Source: Acinetobacter pullicarnis
Lineage (GTDB): Bacteria > Pseudomonadota > Gammaproteobacteria > Pseudomonadales > Moraxellaceae
Direction of reading: 5' to 3'
DNA: 64,000 bases
NCBI RefSeq assembly: GCF_006352475.1
Contig: NZ_VCMZ01000001.1
Location: 2,542,001-2,606,000 of the forward strand
In this document: positions 9,883 to 19,023 of the stretch, piece after piece
How positions within the stretch are numbered: position 1 is the stretch's first letter
Layout of the letters: every line of letters starts with the position of its first letter
The notes under the pieces: generated by a model
Told to the model about the DNA's origin: nothing
Seen by the model: the letters and a program-made list of their open reading frames with translations, nothing else
Database searches by the model: none
Translations under genes and position numbers: made by a program

Positions 9883-10910
9883 AAATCACAAATTTAATAC
9901 TCGTCTTGGGGCTGTGCAGTGTTGGTTCTTTTTCAAAAGCAAATGCAGCCTGTTCACCCCAATATCCAGCAAGCTTTACCACAATCAATGTCGTCTTTAA
10001 TGTTGGTACAGTTGTTGTTCGTCCAACGGATCCTGTCGGTAAGATATTAAATGGCAATGGCAATGGGATCGCTCAATTTCCTTATTCTACCTCTCCCATC
10101 CAAACTAATTTGAATTGTACATACAGCACTTATACCTTCGAAGGTAAGATTATTCCTGGGTTTGGGGCAAACAGTCCGGGCAATAACATCTATCCCACCA
10201 ACATCGCGGGCATAGGCATCAGAATTCGTACGGAGTCACCTGGATTTGCATATACCTACCCCTATAGCTTTTCACAGACCACCTCTGGTACTTTCTCCCT
10301 TGCCCCTGGCCCGCTTGTGGTTGAAATTATTAAAATGGAAAATATAACAGGTTCAGGACCATTACAGGCAGCGACTTACTCTAGCTTTGGTATTGCAAAT
10401 GCCCCAATTTGGTTAACTGGAACCGTTAATCCCAATTCAATTATTATTAATACCACCACCTGTGAGTTTAGCAGCGACAAAGATGCTGTTATCTCATTAG
10501 CAACAGTACAAAAATCTGGATTTAGCGGTGTCGGTTCAACCCAAGGTGAAAAAGCATTTATGCTCAATCTCAAATGCAATGCAGGGGCACCTTCAGCCAG
10601 CACAACCATTATTAATAATATCGGATTAACCTTTAACTACACCAACATTCCAACAAATATGGGAGTAATGAGTAATCAAGTTCCTGTACTGACCCAAGCC
10701 AAAGGTGTGGGGGTTCAACTGGTCTCAAATTATAATAATACTGAAACGATTATCAAAACTGGCGATCGCTTAGCCTTAGGTAATTTTCGTGCAAATGATA
10801 GTACGCTTGATTTTAATATCCCAATGAAGGCACGTTATTATCAGTATGACCCTACGATTACCACCGGTGATGTGAAGGCATTAGCCACCATCAATATTAC
10901 CTATAATTAA
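9879..10910 (+). CDS. Fimbrial tip subunit / adhesin, operon 1
   Basis: A 343-residue two-domain fimbrial protein. I start it at the ATG at 9879, which overlaps the usher stop (ATGA) and is correctly spaced from TGAGGT; the ATG at 9873 sits directly on that site. The start gives a clean signal peptide ending in KANA. The N-terminal lectin-like half contains Cys pairs; the C-terminal pilin-like half includes FMLNLKCNAG and ends in INITYN, the usual donor-strand groove end. As last gene of the operon and the largest subunit, it is the likely receptor-binding tip. The ligand is unknown. Its counterpart is 55452-56450. Confidence 0.82.
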   Translation: MKITNLILVLGLCSVGSFSKANAACSPQYPASFTTINVVFNVGTVVVRPTDPVGKILNGNGNGIAQFPYSTSPIQTNLNCTYSTYTFEGKIIPGFGANSPGNNIYPTNIAGIGIRIRTESPGFAYTYPYSFSQTTSGTFSLAPGPLVVEIIKMENITGSGPLQAATYSSFGIANAPIWLTGTVNPNSIIINTTTCEFSSDKDAVISLATVQKSGFSGVGSTQGEKAFMLNLKCNAGAPSASTTIINNIGLTFNYTNIPTNMGVMSNQVPVLTQAKGVGVQLVSNYNNTETIIKTGDRLALGNFRANDSTLDFNIPMKARYYQYDPTITTGDVKALATINITYN

Positions 10911-10991
10911 AGATCTGCTTTGGTACTGAGGCAAGTTAAAACAGCTTTTAATGCTCAGGCTTAAAACCATCTCTTTAAATCAAACGAACTC

Positions 10992-11022
10992 GCCTAGATA
11001 AACCTTCTAGGCTAAGCTTTTT
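10992..11022 (+). terminator. Probable terminator after fimbrial operon 1
   Basis: GCCTAG, a 9-nt loop, CTAGGC, then TAAGCTTTTT, about 80 bp after the adhesin stop and overlapping the stop of the convergent MarC gene. The stem is short, so confidence is moderate. Confidence 0.45.
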
Positions 11023-11626
11023 CGACTAAGCGCATTACACCGCTGACAATCATATCAATGGCAATGGTGCCAATTAATAATGCAGACAATCGCCCAACAA
11101 TATCGAAATAACGATCAATATACTTGGCATGCTTTGATTTCAAATGATCATGTGAGAGTTTCATTGCGATTAAAACACTACAGCTTAAAAATAGGGTTAA
11201 TGCAATCACCAGTGCGGCTTCAAATAAAGTCATACTCATTCCTGTAACCACCGCAGCACTGATTGTTCCAGGTCCTATCATAAATGGCATGGCCACAGTA
11301 CCCGCCAAATGTTCAGGGGCACCACGCATTACCCCAATCGTATCGGCACCTTGAAACACATAGCGATAACCAATCACTAAAAAGATTAAACCGCCAAAGA
11401 TTTGGAAGGATTCAAAACGCACATTCAGGTATTGACTAAAAATTGCCTCGCCACCCCATGCAAATAAAATAAATACGGTATAAGCAATACCTGCCCCTTG
11501 TATTAACCCTTTATTAAAAACCTTGGTTTCGCTATGCCGTATTAATCCAATCATATAAATACTCATAAGGAATGGATTTAATAAGGCAAAGAACAAAGCA
11601 AATGCATGCGTGTACGTTGAAAACAT
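11012..11626 (-). CDS. MarC/UPF0056-family inner-membrane protein
   Basis: A 204-residue membrane protein with about six hydrophobic helices. Family features include ALFFALLNPF near the N-terminus and the conserved stretch GTVAMPFMIGPGTISA in the middle. The start at 11626 (MFSTYTHAF) is preceded by AAGGGA; the upstream in-frame extension has no ribosome-binding site. MarC proteins were once linked to multiple antibiotic resistance, but the biochemical function of the family is unknown. It lies 26 bp downstream of the porin gene on the same strand and may be co-transcribed. Confidence 0.82.
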   Translation of the reverse strand: MFSTYTHAFALFFALLNPFLMSIYMIGLIRHSETKVFNKGLIQGAGIAYTVFILFAWGGEAIFSQYLNVRFESFQIFGGLIFLVIGYRYVFQGADTIGVMRGAPEHLAGTVAMPFMIGPGTISAAVVTGMSMTLFEAALVIALTLFLSCSVLIAMKLSHDHLKSKHAKYIDRYFDIVGRLSALLIGTIAIDMIVSGVMRLVEKA

Positions 11627-11652
11627 CTTTATTCCCTTAAGTGAATAACTGC

Positions 11653-12825
11653 CTAAAAACGATAAATAAAGGTGAAATTTAAAAGTTTCTTCCACTTGGC
11701 ATCATCGCCTGAGGCAAGTGCATTTCCAGAACCACCAACAAAGGGATCACTTTTACTCATGACATATTCGCTATACACCGAGATGTCCTTATAATCAAAA
11801 AGTACGCCTACAATATTTCGGATTGAATCATTGAAACCTTTTTGTTTTTTTTCAAAACCACTAAAAACCACATAGGGACTGACATTCAGCCCATCTCTTA
11901 CATTTTTAAAACTGTAGCTTGTATCGACTGAATAAAAGTGACCTTTGTTGGCAATGTCATATTCAGTTTCAAAAGAGCCAAGTGTTGAGCTATAGGGGTT
12001 TAAAGGGTCCTGATTATTGATGGCCAAGGAGCCCCCCGTTAATGTCATTGCAAAGTTTTTATAATGCACCTGATTAAATAAAGCCCACGCTTTCCGTGAA
12101 CCATTCTGGGCGTTTCTATTATTTTCAATGTCTGAATACCAATAACTTCCACCGACTGAAACCTTCAAATCAGGGTTTTTCAAAAAAGTGAGCTCTTGCT
12201 TAACCCGGGCCATCCACATATTTTTTTCATTGAGATCTGTTTTCGCTGGATCTGCGGAATGGACTAAATTTGCGGTATAACGTGCAGCATCTCGACTATT
12301 TCCAACATAATTGCCACCATCGGTCGCAAAATATGCCAAATCCACTTTGGTTTTAGAAGGCAATTCAACGTGATAATTCACACCCAAATTATGCGCGTCC
12401 TGTAAGCCCATCGTGTTATTGATACCGGCATAAAAACTACTGTCCCAAAAAGTCCCTGGACCAAAAGGAATCGGTTGTAAACCCAATGTCACATGATCGG
12501 TTGAGTTAAGTTTATAACCAACATAACCGTCCACCAAGGTTGAAAAATCACATAGAGTATCGTATTGATAACAACGGTATTCGGCCTTTCCAAACCAGTC
12601 TTGCGATTGATAGTCTAATTTAACAATTGCAGTATCAAATTTAATTTTTTGATCAGAGACAGGCACGCCATAATCTTTGTCTTGATAGTTGGCACGTAAC
12701 GTTGCTGAAAGCGTTAAAGCGCCCAACTCACTCTCAGGATCACCGATACTCAACCCTGCATATGCTGGACTGATCATTGCCCCAACCCAAAACCCCATGC
12801 TGAGTTTTAAATAACCTTTATTCAT
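11653..12825 (-). CDS. Outer-membrane porin, specificity unknown
   Basis: A 390-residue beta-barrel protein: signal peptide about 1-23 (cleavage after AYA), a glycine- and aromatic-rich body with alternating strands, and a C-terminal phenylalanine (FTFIYRF) as required for insertion by the Bam machinery. It is not an OmpA or CarO type. The gene sits just downstream of the Rieske operon on the same strand, separated by a strong terminator hairpin, so it may serve uptake of that operon's substrate but probably has its own promoter. Two cysteines near residues 85-93 could form a disulphide. Substrate assignment is inference only. Confidence 0.75.
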   Translation of the reverse strand: MNKGYLKLSMGFWVGAMISPAYAGLSIGDPESELGALTLSATLRANYQDKDYGVPVSDQKIKFDTAIVKLDYQSQDWFGKAEYRCYQYDTLCDFSTLVDGYVGYKLNSTDHVTLGLQPIPFGPGTFWDSSFYAGINNTMGLQDAHNLGVNYHVELPSKTKVDLAYFATDGGNYVGNSRDAARYTANLVHSADPAKTDLNEKNMWMARVKQELTFLKNPDLKVSVGGSYWYSDIENNRNAQNGSRKAWALFNQVHYKNFAMTLTGGSLAINNQDPLNPYSSTLGSFETEYDIANKGHFYSVDTSYSFKNVRDGLNVSPYVVFSGFEKKQKGFNDSIRNIVGVLFDYKDISVYSEYVMSKSDPFVGGSGNALASGDDAKWKKLLNFTFIYRF

Positions 12826-12888
12826 CTACATTTCCTTGTATGTTTGTATTTGCAACGAATATGAAACGTATTCCTATTTTCATATTTT

Positions 12889-12932
12889 AAAAAAATGCAT
12901 TGCTGCTTTAACGCGGGAGAAGCAGCAATGCA
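12889..12932 (-). terminator. Intrinsic terminator at the end of the Rieske operon
   Basis: Read on the minus strand: a perfect 13-bp stem (TGCATTGCTGCTT with its complement, 12896-12908 and 12920-12932), an 11-nt loop, then a run of seven T. It lies between the cupin and porin genes and probably ends the operon that starts at 18691. Confidence 0.85.
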
Positions 12933-12969
12933 ATACAGCTTTAATCTGATCCTGTCCTTTTAGCAGAGC

Positions 12970-13320
12970 CTAGGTGAGGCCATGCAAGGCTTTCCAATTT
13001 CCAGGATGTACCACATAGCCAAATAAGGCATGCCCAGCATAAGTTAATGCCGTACCTTCAGGAATCCACAACATTTGCCCTGGTCGAACTTCATGTTTTT
13101 GACCATTGGCTGTCAATTCAAAACAGCCTTCAATCACAAAAATCACTTCGTCATAAAGTACGGTCCATTCCACCTCAGCCCCTTCCCAACGTGCGAATCC
13201 AATTCCCATGTTGGGAGAGACTTCGGGGCTTAAAGCCCGTGCCACATAGGCCATACCGGGTGTTTCACCGCGGATATTAAAGCTGAGATCTTGATGATCA
13301 ATTCGTATTACTTCACGCAT
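12970..13320 (-). CDS. Small single-domain cupin, EutQ-like
   Basis: A 116-residue cupin. The start at 13320 follows a strong GGAGG; the longer frame to 13350 lacks a site. It has a beta-barrel pattern with VLYDEVIFVIEGCFEL and RPGQMLWIPEGTAL, recalling the cupin of ethanolamine-utilisation EutQ proteins. The usual metal-binding HxH of enzymatic cupins is not evident (VLYDE lies there), so an isomerase, binding or non-metal role is possible. Last gene of the five-gene operon, 20 bp after the FAD oxidase stop. Its reaction is unknown. Confidence 0.75.
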   Translation of the reverse strand: MREVIRIDHQDLSFNIRGETPGMAYVARALSPEVSPNMGIGFARWEGAEVEWTVLYDEVIFVIEGCFELTANGQKHEVRPGQMLWIPEGTALTYAGHALFGYVVHPGNWKALHGLT

Positions 13321-13339
13321 GTTTGCCTCCAAATTCCTT

Positions 13340-14656
13340 TTACAATTCACTTCTGCTTTGCCATTTCGCTAAACCAATCCGAAATTTCACCCCTAGACCT
13401 AAAAAAGGTTCAGGTGGATTGAGGCTTGGCATACCTGTTACATATTGAATATCTTGTAAAGCCTGTGAATCCGCTTGTATCGCTAAATCAGCAAGTAAAC
13501 CTCCAGAAACCGTTCCCCAAGCGGCACCCACACCATTGTCACAAGCGCTGGCATATACGCCATTTTCTAACTGGCCAAAGAAATTGGTAAAATTACGCGA
13601 TATCGCATAGACCCCACCCCATGTATGGGTAAGTGGAATATCGGCAAAATCGGGATAGCGAGCACGCAATGCTTTATAATGCTCGCCCTGCACCCACTGC
13701 CGCGTCTGATCATTCACACTGGCCGCATATTTCGGTACATGCTTATAGGTATTCCGAATTAAAATTCTACGATCAGCCGTCATACGTAAAGTCGTGCCAG
13801 CATGATCTGCAGGAGTAAGCCCCCAATTTAACTCACCCTGATAACGCTCAAGTTCTGCATCACTGAGTGGGCGTGTCCAGCTGGCAAATGTCATGACTGG
13901 CAAAAGTCTATTTTTTAAATAGCCAAATTCTCGGGTGAAAATGCTGGTTGCCAATAAAACCTTTGGTGTTTTAAGCGTGCCATCATCTGCATGCAACAGC
14001 CATTTCTGCCCCTGTTGCTGTATTTTTCGAATCGGTGTCTGCTCAAAAACGTCAACATTTTCAGGTAGATTATTTCCTAGACCTCTGACCAAGGCTGCAG
14101 GTTGCATCAAATAAGTACCTGGGGTAAAAATAGCGCGGCTGTAGTAATTGGTCCCCAACACTTTTGCCAGTTCAGTTTGTTCAACCACACGAAAGGGTTC
14201 ACCAAGATCTTTCATTAATGCTTCAAAATGATCTAAATGTGCTTGTCCACGCGCACCAACTGCACCCTGATATTTACCCACCGCAGACCACTGGCAATCT
14301 ATTTGGTAATCGTCAACCAACTGCTGTAATTGCGAAATGGCCGATCGATTCAGACTCAATAATTTCTGCTTATGCGCAGGATCTGGATGTTCCAGCGCAA
14401 ATTTATGCGGCAAATCAATTACAAATCCTGAATTACGTCCAGAAGCACCTTCCGCAATGCGCTGTGCATCTACCAATACAATGCGTGCATTCGGTTGACG
14501 TTCAGCCAATCGCCTTGCCGCTGCCAAGCCAGCAAAGCCAGCACCAATGACGACAAAATCGGCATTTTGTTCACCACTCATTTTTTTGCTTGGCGCTGCT
14601 GTGGTCAATACGTCATACCAACCACAGCTTCGATCATCATTTGGTAAAGCAATCAT
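13340..14656 (-). CDS. DAO-type FAD-dependent amine oxidoreductase (PuuB-like)
   Basis: A 438-residue flavoprotein of the D-amino acid oxidase superfamily, similar in layout to gamma-glutamylputrescine oxidase. The FAD-binding motif VIGAGFAGLAAARRLAE is at about residues 36-52, followed by the ASGRNSGFVIDLP segment, and a C-terminal FAD contact CDNGVGAAWGTVSG. Such enzymes oxidise primary or secondary amines to imines or aldehydes with hydrogen peroxide or a quinone as acceptor. The GAGGAG site before the ATG supports the start. It is 10 bp after the rubredoxin reductase gene. In context it may act on an N-methyl or amino intermediate formed after the Rieske step. Confidence 0.82.
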   Translation of the reverse strand: MIALPNDDRSCGWYDVLTTAAPSKKMSGEQNADFVVIGAGFAGLAAARRLAERQPNARIVLVDAQRIAEGASGRNSGFVIDLPHKFALEHPDPAHKQKLLSLNRSAISQLQQLVDDYQIDCQWSAVGKYQGAVGARGQAHLDHFEALMKDLGEPFRVVEQTELAKVLGTNYYSRAIFTPGTYLMQPAALVRGLGNNLPENVDVFEQTPIRKIQQQGQKWLLHADDGTLKTPKVLLATSIFTREFGYLKNRLLPVMTFASWTRPLSDAELERYQGELNWGLTPADHAGTTLRMTADRRILIRNTYKHVPKYAASVNDQTRQWVQGEHYKALRARYPDFADIPLTHTWGGVYAISRNFTNFFGQLENGVYASACDNGVGAAWGTVSGGLLADLAIQADSQALQDIQYVTGMPSLNPPEPFLGLGVKFRIGLAKWQSRSEL

Positions 14657-14666
14657 GTTTTGCTCC

Positions 14667-16046
14667 TCAAGCAGCTGTCATGTTGTGATTCAGTTTGTCC
14701 AACCATGCATTGCGCTGACTTTGTAATTCTGCCCCCAACAACACAAAACCTTGTAATCGACCTTGCTCATCTAAAAAGGCAGCCGTATGTTCAGCCCCAT
14801 GCTGCTCAATCACCCAGCTGCCCTGACCACTTGCTGGCAAAACAGATAAGGGCATAATCGGTGTTTTGACCACAACGGGTGTTGCACTTAACTGCGCTGC
14901 CGTCGCTCTTCCCAACAAGGTTTGAACCAACGCAGGGATGGCTTGATTAATCGGATTGATATAAGGCGCCCACTGCCCATTTACTTCGGCACAATCCCCC
15001 AAAGCAAAAATTGCGGGGTCGCTCGTCCGATGTTCAAGATTGGTCTGAATACCGCGCCCAATGGCCAAACCTGCATTTTTTGCGAGTTGTGTGTTGGCAC
15101 TGAGCCCCACCGCACTGAGTACTAAGTCAGTGCGCAGTTGCTGTCCATCCGCCAATTGCAATAGAAACTGTTCATGCTCAACCTGCATACTGCTTAGGCT
15201 ATTCTCTAATTTCCATTCAATCTCCAACTGACTGAGTGCCTGTTGCAATGCATTGCCGATTGGCTCTGGGAGTAGTCGTTGCATTGGCCATTGCCCCAGC
15301 CCAATAATGCAAACCTGAATACCTTGTGTGGCCAAATCATTGGCAAACTCACAGGCAATTAAGCCATCACCTAAAATCGTGACATGCTTTTTATCCTGTA
15401 ATTGACTGCGAAAATGTCGATAGTCCGCAAGATCATTCACTCTTAGAATCGATTCAGCCGCACCTTGTACTGGAATCACTATCGGAGTCCCACCAACAGC
15501 CAAAACCAGTCGTGCATAAGGATATTCCCCAATACTGGTGATTAACTTTTTGTTGTCCCGATCGATTTTCTCAACCTGCGTATGTGCATAAACCCGTATA
15601 TTGAGACGCTGCTCCCAACTAAGCGCTGATTCTCGCAATAAACTCTGTCCATCTTTACCCAAAGCCAAAGCATTCGATAAAGCTGGTTTACTATAGAGTC
15701 CACCATCATCTGCAGTAAAAACTGTAATCGCTAAATCTGGTGCTTGGGCACGTAAGGCCAAGACCAACTGATAAGCCGCATGCCCTGATCCGACAATCAC
15801 CACCGGTTCTTCAACAGCTAAAGTTGCAACTTCCGCTTGTACTGCCTGCACTGCTTGTACTGGGGAATTAGCGCTTTCATTGCTGATTTCAATCATTTCA
15901 AAATCTGCTTTGCTCACCAGACAATCTGGGCAGAGCCAATCTTCGGGAATATCTTCCCACTTGGTCCCTGCGGCTATGCCATCTGCGGGCCAGCCTTTTG
16001 CTTCGTCATAAATCCAGCCACATATGAGGCATAACCATTTTTTCAT
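14667..16046 (-). CDS. Rubredoxin-rubredoxin reductase fusion protein
   Basis: A 459-residue fusion. Residues 1-52 are a rubredoxin domain with the iron ligands Cys6, Cys9, Cys39 and Cys42 (CLICG and CPDC). After a linker rich in VQA repeats (about 63-72), an FAD/NAD-dependent reductase follows, with [12 protein letters not shown] at about 82-93, an internal NAD motif [14 protein letters not shown], and the [12 protein letters not shown] motif. It would pass electrons from NAD(P)H to rubredoxin on one chain. Its place between the oxygenase/dehydrogenase and the oxidase suggests it supplies the Rieske enzyme, which usually depends on a [2Fe-2S] reductase; that pairing is inference. Confidence 0.88.
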   Translation of the reverse strand: MKKWLCLICGWIYDEAKGWPADGIAAGTKWEDIPEDWLCPDCLVSKADFEMIEISNESANSPVQAVQAVQAEVATLAVEEPVVIVGSGHAAYQLVLALRAQAPDLAITVFTADDGGLYSKPALSNALALGKDGQSLLRESALSWEQRLNIRVYAHTQVEKIDRDNKKLITSIGEYPYARLVLAVGGTPIVIPVQGAAESILRVNDLADYRHFRSQLQDKKHVTILGDGLIACEFANDLATQGIQVCIIGLGQWPMQRLLPEPIGNALQQALSQLEIEWKLENSLSSMQVEHEQFLLQLADGQQLRTDLVLSAVGLSANTQLAKNAGLAIGRGIQTNLEHRTSDPAIFALGDCAEVNGQWAPYINPINQAIPALVQTLLGRATAAQLSATPVVVKTPIMPLSVLPASGQGSWVIEQHGAEHTAAFLDEQGRLQGFVLLGAELQSQRNAWLDKLNHNMTAA

Positions 16047-16074
16047 CTGCTGTTATTCCTTTATCTCAGGAGAT

Positions 16075-17502
16075 CTAAGCGGTGCTTAAGCGAATGCCAA
16101 TGTTGCGGGTTTGGACGTAGCTATAAATCGCTTCCTGACCTTTTTCTCGACCAAAACCAGACAAGCCAACACCACCAAATGGTGTTTCAATACCACCTGC
16201 AAACCATTCATTAATGAAGACCTGACCACCTCGAAGTTGGTTCGCCACATTTAAAGTTTGACTGAGACCTTCACCAAACACGCCAGCGACGAGGCCAAAG
16301 TCAGTGCCATTTGCAATACGGATTGCTTCGGCTTCTTCCTCAAAAGGCATAATGACCAACACTGGACCAAAAACTTCTTCATTGGCGATCTGCATTTCTG
16401 GCGTGGCTTCTATCACAGTTGGCAAGACAAAATAACCTGGCCCATCGACCGCGATGCCACCACATAACACTTGCGCACCTTCGGCTCGTGCTTGTTCAAT
16501 CATTGCCAAAATACGTTGCTGCTGTTGCTGTGAAATCACGGGGGTAATCTCTGGATTGTGCTCACCGGGGCCGGGACACAGACTTTGTGCAAGCGCAACG
16601 ACTGCTTGTTTGACTTGGTCATAACGGCTCTGTTGAATAATGAGCCGTGACATCGCAGAACAGACCTGACCTGCATTAAAGAAAATTCCGACTTTTACGC
16701 TAGCGATCAATTGATCTAAATTGACATCAGCAAAAGCAATTGCAGCAGACTTTCCACCCAATTCCATCACCGATGGGGTGGCACGTTCAGCAGCATCTTT
16801 TAAAATGCTTTGCCCAGTTTGAACCGACCCAGTAAATACAATCTGATTGCAAAACTGATGTTGCACCAAATGACGACCAACATCTGAACCCTTACCGCAG
16901 AGTAGATTGATTGCACCCTTTGGAAATCCTGCTGTTTCAATCGCTTTCACTAATATGGTCATGGCCAATGGCGAGAGCTCTGGCGACTTTATAACCACTG
17001 CATTCCCTGCTGCCAAAGCCGGTGCTAAAGAGCGTGCACAAATCGAGACTGGAAAATTCCATGGCACAATTTGAACAGATACTCCCATCGGGACATATTG
17101 CGTAAAATCAATATAGTCCTTGCCCAGAGGCACCGAAATCCCCTCTATTTTGTCTGCTAAACCGGCATAATATTCAAAGTAACGCGCTGCCTCATTAAAC
17201 TCATCGTAGGCATCATTTAAACTTTTCCCATTCTCACGACAGGCAACCAACGCACCTGCATCGGCAACTGCACGAATTGCTTCAGCCGCCTTGAGCAGCC
17301 AAGTGGTGCGCTGCGCTGGTCGAACATCGCTTAATGCACCACTCTCGACGCAGCGTCGAGCAGCAGCCATCGCCAAATCTGCATCTGAAATATCTGCTTG
17401 CGCAATACTGGCATAGACTTGACCCGTCGCAGGATTGTTCACCAGCAGTTGACCTGCAGCATCTTTCCATTGACCATCAATATAATTAAGGTAGTGCTGC
17501 AT
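16075..17502 (-). CDS. NAD(P)-dependent aldehyde dehydrogenase
   Basis: A 475-residue aldehyde dehydrogenase close to the betaine-aldehyde and gamma-aminobutyraldehyde group. The start at 17502 has a GGAGG at the right distance; it lies right after the Rieske stop codon. Catalytic residues are visible: Cys281 in NAGQVCSAM and Glu247 in VMELGGKSA, with the cofactor motif FTGSVQTG at 223-230 and the Asn of VPWNFP near residue 149. It probably oxidises the aldehyde released by the oxygenase or FAD oxidase of the same operon. The exact aldehyde is unknown. Confidence 0.9.
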   Translation of the reverse strand: MQHYLNYIDGQWKDAAGQLLVNNPATGQVYASIAQADISDADLAMAAARRCVESGALSDVRPAQRTTWLLKAAEAIRAVADAGALVACRENGKSLNDAYDEFNEAARYFEYYAGLADKIEGISVPLGKDYIDFTQYVPMGVSVQIVPWNFPVSICARSLAPALAAGNAVVIKSPELSPLAMTILVKAIETAGFPKGAINLLCGKGSDVGRHLVQHQFCNQIVFTGSVQTGQSILKDAAERATPSVMELGGKSAAIAFADVNLDQLIASVKVGIFFNAGQVCSAMSRLIIQQSRYDQVKQAVVALAQSLCPGPGEHNPEITPVISQQQQQRILAMIEQARAEGAQVLCGGIAVDGPGYFVLPTVIEATPEMQIANEEVFGPVLVIMPFEEEAEAIRIANGTDFGLVAGVFGEGLSQTLNVANQLRGGQVFINEWFAGGIETPFGGVGLSGFGREKGQEAIYSYVQTRNIGIRLSTA

Positions 17503-17503
17503 C

Positions 17504-18691
17504 TTAGGCCTCCAACGCAATTTTGGTCTGTGTTGCTAACCATTTTTGGAAAAAGTGGGTGGGTAAATCCATCTCTGGTGAGAACACACCACCGCCAAAA
17601 CCTGGTGAATGGCGGCCTTTTTGCATCCCCTCTACCGCATTAATATCTTCTAAAAAGACCACTTTCCACGAGGCTAAGGTTGCAGCACGACATTCAGCAT
17701 AAATATCTTGCGTTGATTCATCACCTACGAAATATAAGCGTAGTTTTTCAATGGTTTTCTCTGCATTAATCGGATCAATCATCATGGCAAAAACATGATC
17801 CGCTTGAATACCTAACAACACATTCGGGAACAGTGCCACATACTCTGCATGGCGTAGTTTATCTGTGGGCCAACTTGGGAATTTTGGCAGATGAGTACCT
17901 GCGGTATCTGATAAGTTATATTTGTAGCTGCCTTGCCCAGCAAAGCGATCATCAAATAAAATATTGTAATGATCTTCTAATTTCGAATAGGTATTCAGTG
18001 CGGGGTGAACCCAAGGTAAATGATAGGCTTCACAGTAGTTTTCAACTGTTAGCTTCCAATTGGTTGCGACTTCAATTTCCAGTTGTCCACCCATATTGAC
18101 ACGGCGTATTTGTGCCAAACCATCCTCGCCCCAAAAACCATTCCAGCGTTCGACTAAGGGTGCAATATGTGCTTCAAAAGCAACGGCATCTCCAGAAATA
18201 TTGACAAAAACCATGTCCATCCAAATGGCTGAGCGCAAGGCTTTTAACCCATGCTTTTCACACTTAAAACGCTCATCTTTGTGCTGTCCAATCCCACCCA
18301 CATGCGGTGTTCCTTTCAACTGGCCATTGAGATCATAACTCCATGAGTGATACGGACAACGAATCACCCCTTCGATCACGCCCTCTTGATCGACCAAACG
18401 CATTCCTCGGTGACTACAGACATTGTGAAACACCTGCACCAGACCTTCGCGGTTACGCATCATCAAAAGTGGCAAGCCCATAAATTCAACAGGTTTAACC
18501 GATCCATTTTGAGCAAGATCTGAAGCAAAACCAACACAGACCCAGGTTTTACTCATGATTTGATCACGCTCAAAATTAAAGTAATCCTGATTGGTATACG
18601 CCACATTAGGCATCCCATTGGCGAGATGGATTGGATTTAATACATTTTCGGCTTGCTGTACGCTAATAAGTTTTTGGCTGACATTACTCAT
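17504..18691 (-). CDS. Rieske non-heme iron oxygenase, alpha subunit
   Basis: A 395-residue ring-hydroxylating-type oxygenase. The Rieske [2Fe-2S] ligands are Cys92/His94 (VCSHRG) and Cys112/His115 (RCPYHSW). The mononuclear iron site shows ENYCEAYHLPWVH (His224, His229), with the expected carboxylate in FLEDINAVEG near residue 350. I chose the ATG at 18691, which follows GGAGAT; the frame runs to 18799 but without a site. Relatives include oxygenases that demethylate or cleave quaternary amines (carnitine, glycine betaine, stachydrine). First gene of the operon; the BCCT transporter diverges from it, favouring a betaine-like substrate. No separate beta subunit is encoded. Confidence 0.88.
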   Translation of the reverse strand: MSNVSQKLISVQQAENVLNPIHLANGMPNVAYTNQDYFNFERDQIMSKTWVCVGFASDLAQNGSVKPVEFMGLPLLMMRNREGLVQVFHNVCSHRGMRLVDQEGVIEGVIRCPYHSWSYDLNGQLKGTPHVGGIGQHKDERFKCEKHGLKALRSAIWMDMVFVNISGDAVAFEAHIAPLVERWNGFWGEDGLAQIRRVNMGGQLEIEVATNWKLTVENYCEAYHLPWVHPALNTYSKLEDHYNILFDDRFAGQGSYKYNLSDTAGTHLPKFPSWPTDKLRHAEYVALFPNVLLGIQADHVFAMMIDPINAEKTIEKLRLYFVGDESTQDIYAECRAATLASWKVVFLEDINAVEGMQKGRHSPGFGGGVFSPEMDLPTHFFQKWLATQTKIALEA

Positions 18692-18821
18692 GCTGATCTC
18701 CATATATTTAACCAGTGAAGTGCTTCCTGCGCTCGCTTCACTCTTTAGCACGCTGTGCTGCTTTAAGGAGATTGTGGTAAACATCATCGCGACAAACAAA
18801 CGACTTTTTAGCTAGGTGTTA

Positions 18822-18838
18822 ATGAGTTTTCATCATGC
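18822..18838. promoter_or_regulatory. LysR-type box, copy 1 (ATGA-N7-TCAT dyad)
   Basis: The 17-mer ATGAGTTTTCATCATGC lies about 130 bp upstream of the Rieske start. It contains the dyad ATGA-N7-TCAT and a T-N11-A pattern typical of LysR sites. It recurs with one mismatch at 21984-22000, upstream of the LysR gene. Confidence 0.5.
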
Positions 18839-18904
18839 ATCGCCTTTCTATCTATGCCTTTGAAAAACTTGCATTGAGCAGCCAAAACATGATCTATGAT
18901 TAAA

Positions 18905-18918
18905 ACTCACCCATGAGT
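18905..18918. promoter_or_regulatory. Dyad ACTCA-N4-TGAGT in the Rieske-BCCT intergenic region
   Basis: A perfect 5-4-5 inverted repeat, about 105 bp before the BCCT start. It could be part of an activator site. Short enough to occur by chance. Confidence 0.3.
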
Positions 18919-19023
18919 GAGAATAAATCAGTTGAGTGCATTCCCCACATCTCACTACTCTTTTAGCAATCGCAAGAACGGTTAACAGGTAGTTAACTGC
19001 TGCAACGCATCCAAGGAGGAGTT

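Larger units (their letters stand above)
18692..19023. other. Divergent promoter region of the Rieske operon and BCCT gene
   Basis: 332 bp without a gene. It holds a LysR-type box (18822-18838), a dyad ACTCA-CCCA-TGAGT at 18905-18918, and a strong AGGAGG ribosome-binding site just before the BCCT start. Control of both directions by the LysR protein at 20769-21698 is inferred. Confidence 0.55.
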
